Assembly (NCBI GenBank): GCA_913050305.1
Contig: CAJXAS010000083.1
Location: 1-7,841, forward strand
Source of the DNA: an uncultured Polaribacter sp.
GTDB lineage: Bacteria > Bacteroidota > Bacteroidia > Flavobacteriales > Flavobacteriaceae
Direction: 5' to 3'
Length of the DNA: 7,841 nt
This document shows positions 6,779-7,841 of the stretch, one piece after another. The translations under genes and the position numbers were made by a program. The notes under the pieces were generated by a model. The model did not search any database, was not told where the DNA came from, and was given only the letters and a program-made list of their open reading frames with translations. Numbering within the stretch: the first letter of the stretch is position 1; the number at the start of each line of letters is the position of its first letter.

Positions 6779-6786
6779 TATCTTTG
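6779..6786 (+). promoter_or_regulatory. porZ: Putative -7 promoter element for porZ
   Basis: TATCTTTG matches the Bacteroidota -7 consensus TAnnTTTG exactly. It lies 17 bp upstream of the porZ ATG at 6804, which implies a short 5' leader of roughly 10 bases. The nearest upstream TTG (6762-6764) is only 14 bp away, less than the usual 19-20 bp, so the -33 element is missing or degenerate. Position and match in a divergent intergenic region make it the best promoter candidate in the window. Confidence 0.5.
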
Positions 6787-6803
6787 AATAATAAAAATTT
6801 TTA

Positions 6804-7841
6804 ATGAAAAATTTATTTTCTCTTTATATATTTCTTTTTTCTCTGGTAATATCCGCACAAACAGATTACAGTGCTTCTTGGGAAGATTTTTACTCCTACA
6901 ATAATGTAAAAGACTTTACAAAGGTAGATACTATAATTTATGCGTTAACAGATAACGCAATTTTTACGTATGATGTTTTAAGTGGTGAAATTAATAAGCT
7001 TTCTTCAATACAGGGTTTGTCAGGTGAAACTACGTCTACAATCTACTATAATGAAACGTTTAAAAGAGTTGTTATTGGTTATGAAAACGGTTTAGTAGAG
7101 GTTATTGACGATGATGGCTCTATTACTATTTCATCGGATATTGTTAATTTTAATCAATCAGGAGAGAAGAGTATTAATCATATTTCTGAATTCAATAACA
7201 AACTTTATTTATCCACACCTTTTGCAGTGGTAGTTTATGATATAGAAAACTTAGAGTTTGGTGACACTTATTTTATTGGAAATAATTCTTCTTCTGTAAA
7301 AATAAATGAAACTATAATCTCGAATAATATAATTTATGCAGTTACAGAGACGGGCATTTTTAAAGCAGACATAACAAGTGATTTATTAATAGATTTTAAT
7401 AATTGGCAGCAGTTATTTAATGGTAGAGATTTTAAAGGGGTTGCATTTTTAGATGGTTTATATATTATTGAAAACTCAAAACTATTTACTTTTGATGGAG
7501 TTAGTTTAACTGAAAAAATAGACTTTAATAAAGAAATAAAAAACATAAAATCTACGACTATAAACCTATGTATTTCTTTAGATAAAGAAGCAAGAATCTA
7601 TGACAGTTCTATGAATTTAGTTCAGGAATTTACTCCAAATTTAGAGTATGATTATTCACTAAATACTGCTCTTTTTGAAGATGATATTGCTTTTTTAGCA
7701 ACTAAAGAATTTGGAATTTTAGAGACGAAAATTTCTGAACCTACTACTTATTTAGAAATACATCCTGACGGTCCTTTATCAAATACTGTTTTCTCTATTA
7801 CTGCTCAAAACAATAATTTTTGGGTGGTTTACGGGGGTTAT
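6804..7841 (+). CDS. porZ: PorZ-like type IX secretion protein, N-terminal 346 residues (runs off window)
   Basis: The frame is open from an ATG at 6804 to the last base. A signal peptide covers residues 1-18, with likely cleavage at VISA before QTDY. The mature part begins ASWEDFYSYNNVKDF and continues with repeated beta-strand blades: YALTDNAIFTYD, SSIQGLSGETTSTIYYNE, VVIGYENGLVEVIDDDG, LYLSTPFAVVVYDIENLEFGDTYFIGN and IYAVTETGIFKADI. These match the N-terminal beta-propeller of flavobacterial PorZ (two-component-regulator-propeller type). PorZ is a surface component of the T9SS; with PorU, PorV and PorQ it forms the attachment complex that delivers the lipid anchor for T9SS cargo. Family members have about 750-800 residues, so a second propeller and a C-terminal sorting domain are expected outside the window. 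The remaining doubt is that other propeller proteins share such blades. It is divergent from the CYTH gene with 87 bp between them. Confidence 0.82.
   Translation, partial: MKNLFSLYIFLFSLVISAQTDYSASWEDFYSYNNVKDFTKVDTIIYALTDNAIFTYDVLSGEINKLSSIQGLSGETTSTIYYNETFKRVVIGYENGLVEVIDDDGSITISSDIVNFNQSGEKSINHISEFNNKLYLSTPFAVVVYDIENLEFGDTYFIGNNSSSVKINETIISNNIIYAVTETGIFKADITSDLLIDFNNWQQLFNGRDFKGVAFLDGLYIIENSKLFTFDGVSLTEKIDFNKEIKNIKSTTINLCISLDKEARIYDSSMNLVQEFTPNLEYDYSLNTALFEDDIAFLATKEFGILETKISEPTTYLEIHPDGPLSNTVFSITAQNNNFWVVYGGY

Noticed and set aside
7334..7546. 70-codon open frame on the - strand inside porZ
   Set aside because: It lies antisense within the continuous porZ reading frame and is explained as a shadow.

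Overview
This AT-rich window most likely comes from a marine-type member of the family Flavobacteriaceae (Bacteroidota), in the Polaribacter/Tenacibaculum range. Four things point there: very low GC with AAA/TTA/ATA-type codon use, absence of obvious Shine-Dalgarno sites, a DUF4837-type lipoprotein, and the start of a PorZ-like protein of the type IX secretion system (T9SS). The genus is an inference.

Left block, + strand, 1-3666. Two small tandem membrane-protein genes (the first cut by the window edge) share a C-terminal motif and look like a duplicated pair. They are followed by exodeoxyribonuclease III (xth), a secreted MltD-like lytic transglycosylase with LysM domain, and a DUF4837 lipoprotein. 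The xth and transglycosylase genes are 7 bp apart. The transglycosylase is followed by a decayed second LysM domain, still in the same reading frame but interrupted by three stop codons. This is the most notable feature of the window.

Middle block. Tryptophanyl-tRNA synthetase (trpS) lies on the - strand, convergent with the DUF4837 gene and divergent from a + strand pair: a PlsC-type acyltransferase and a hemolysin III/TrhA-type membrane protein, overlapping by ATGA. The 162-bp divergent region holds a Bacteroidota -7-like element almost touching the acyltransferase start, and a small inverted repeat.

Right block. A CYTH-domain protein lies on the - strand, tail to tail with the TrhA gene. 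Divergent from it, the first 346 codons of porZ run off the right edge. A good TAnnTTTG -7 element precedes porZ.

Most of the content is housekeeping or envelope biology: DNA repair, peptidoglycan remodelling, phospholipid synthesis, translation and secretion. I see no mobile element, CRISPR array, RNA gene or defence system, and no clear undescribed system. No gene-free stretch exceeds 300 bases; the longest is the 203-bp LysM remnant.
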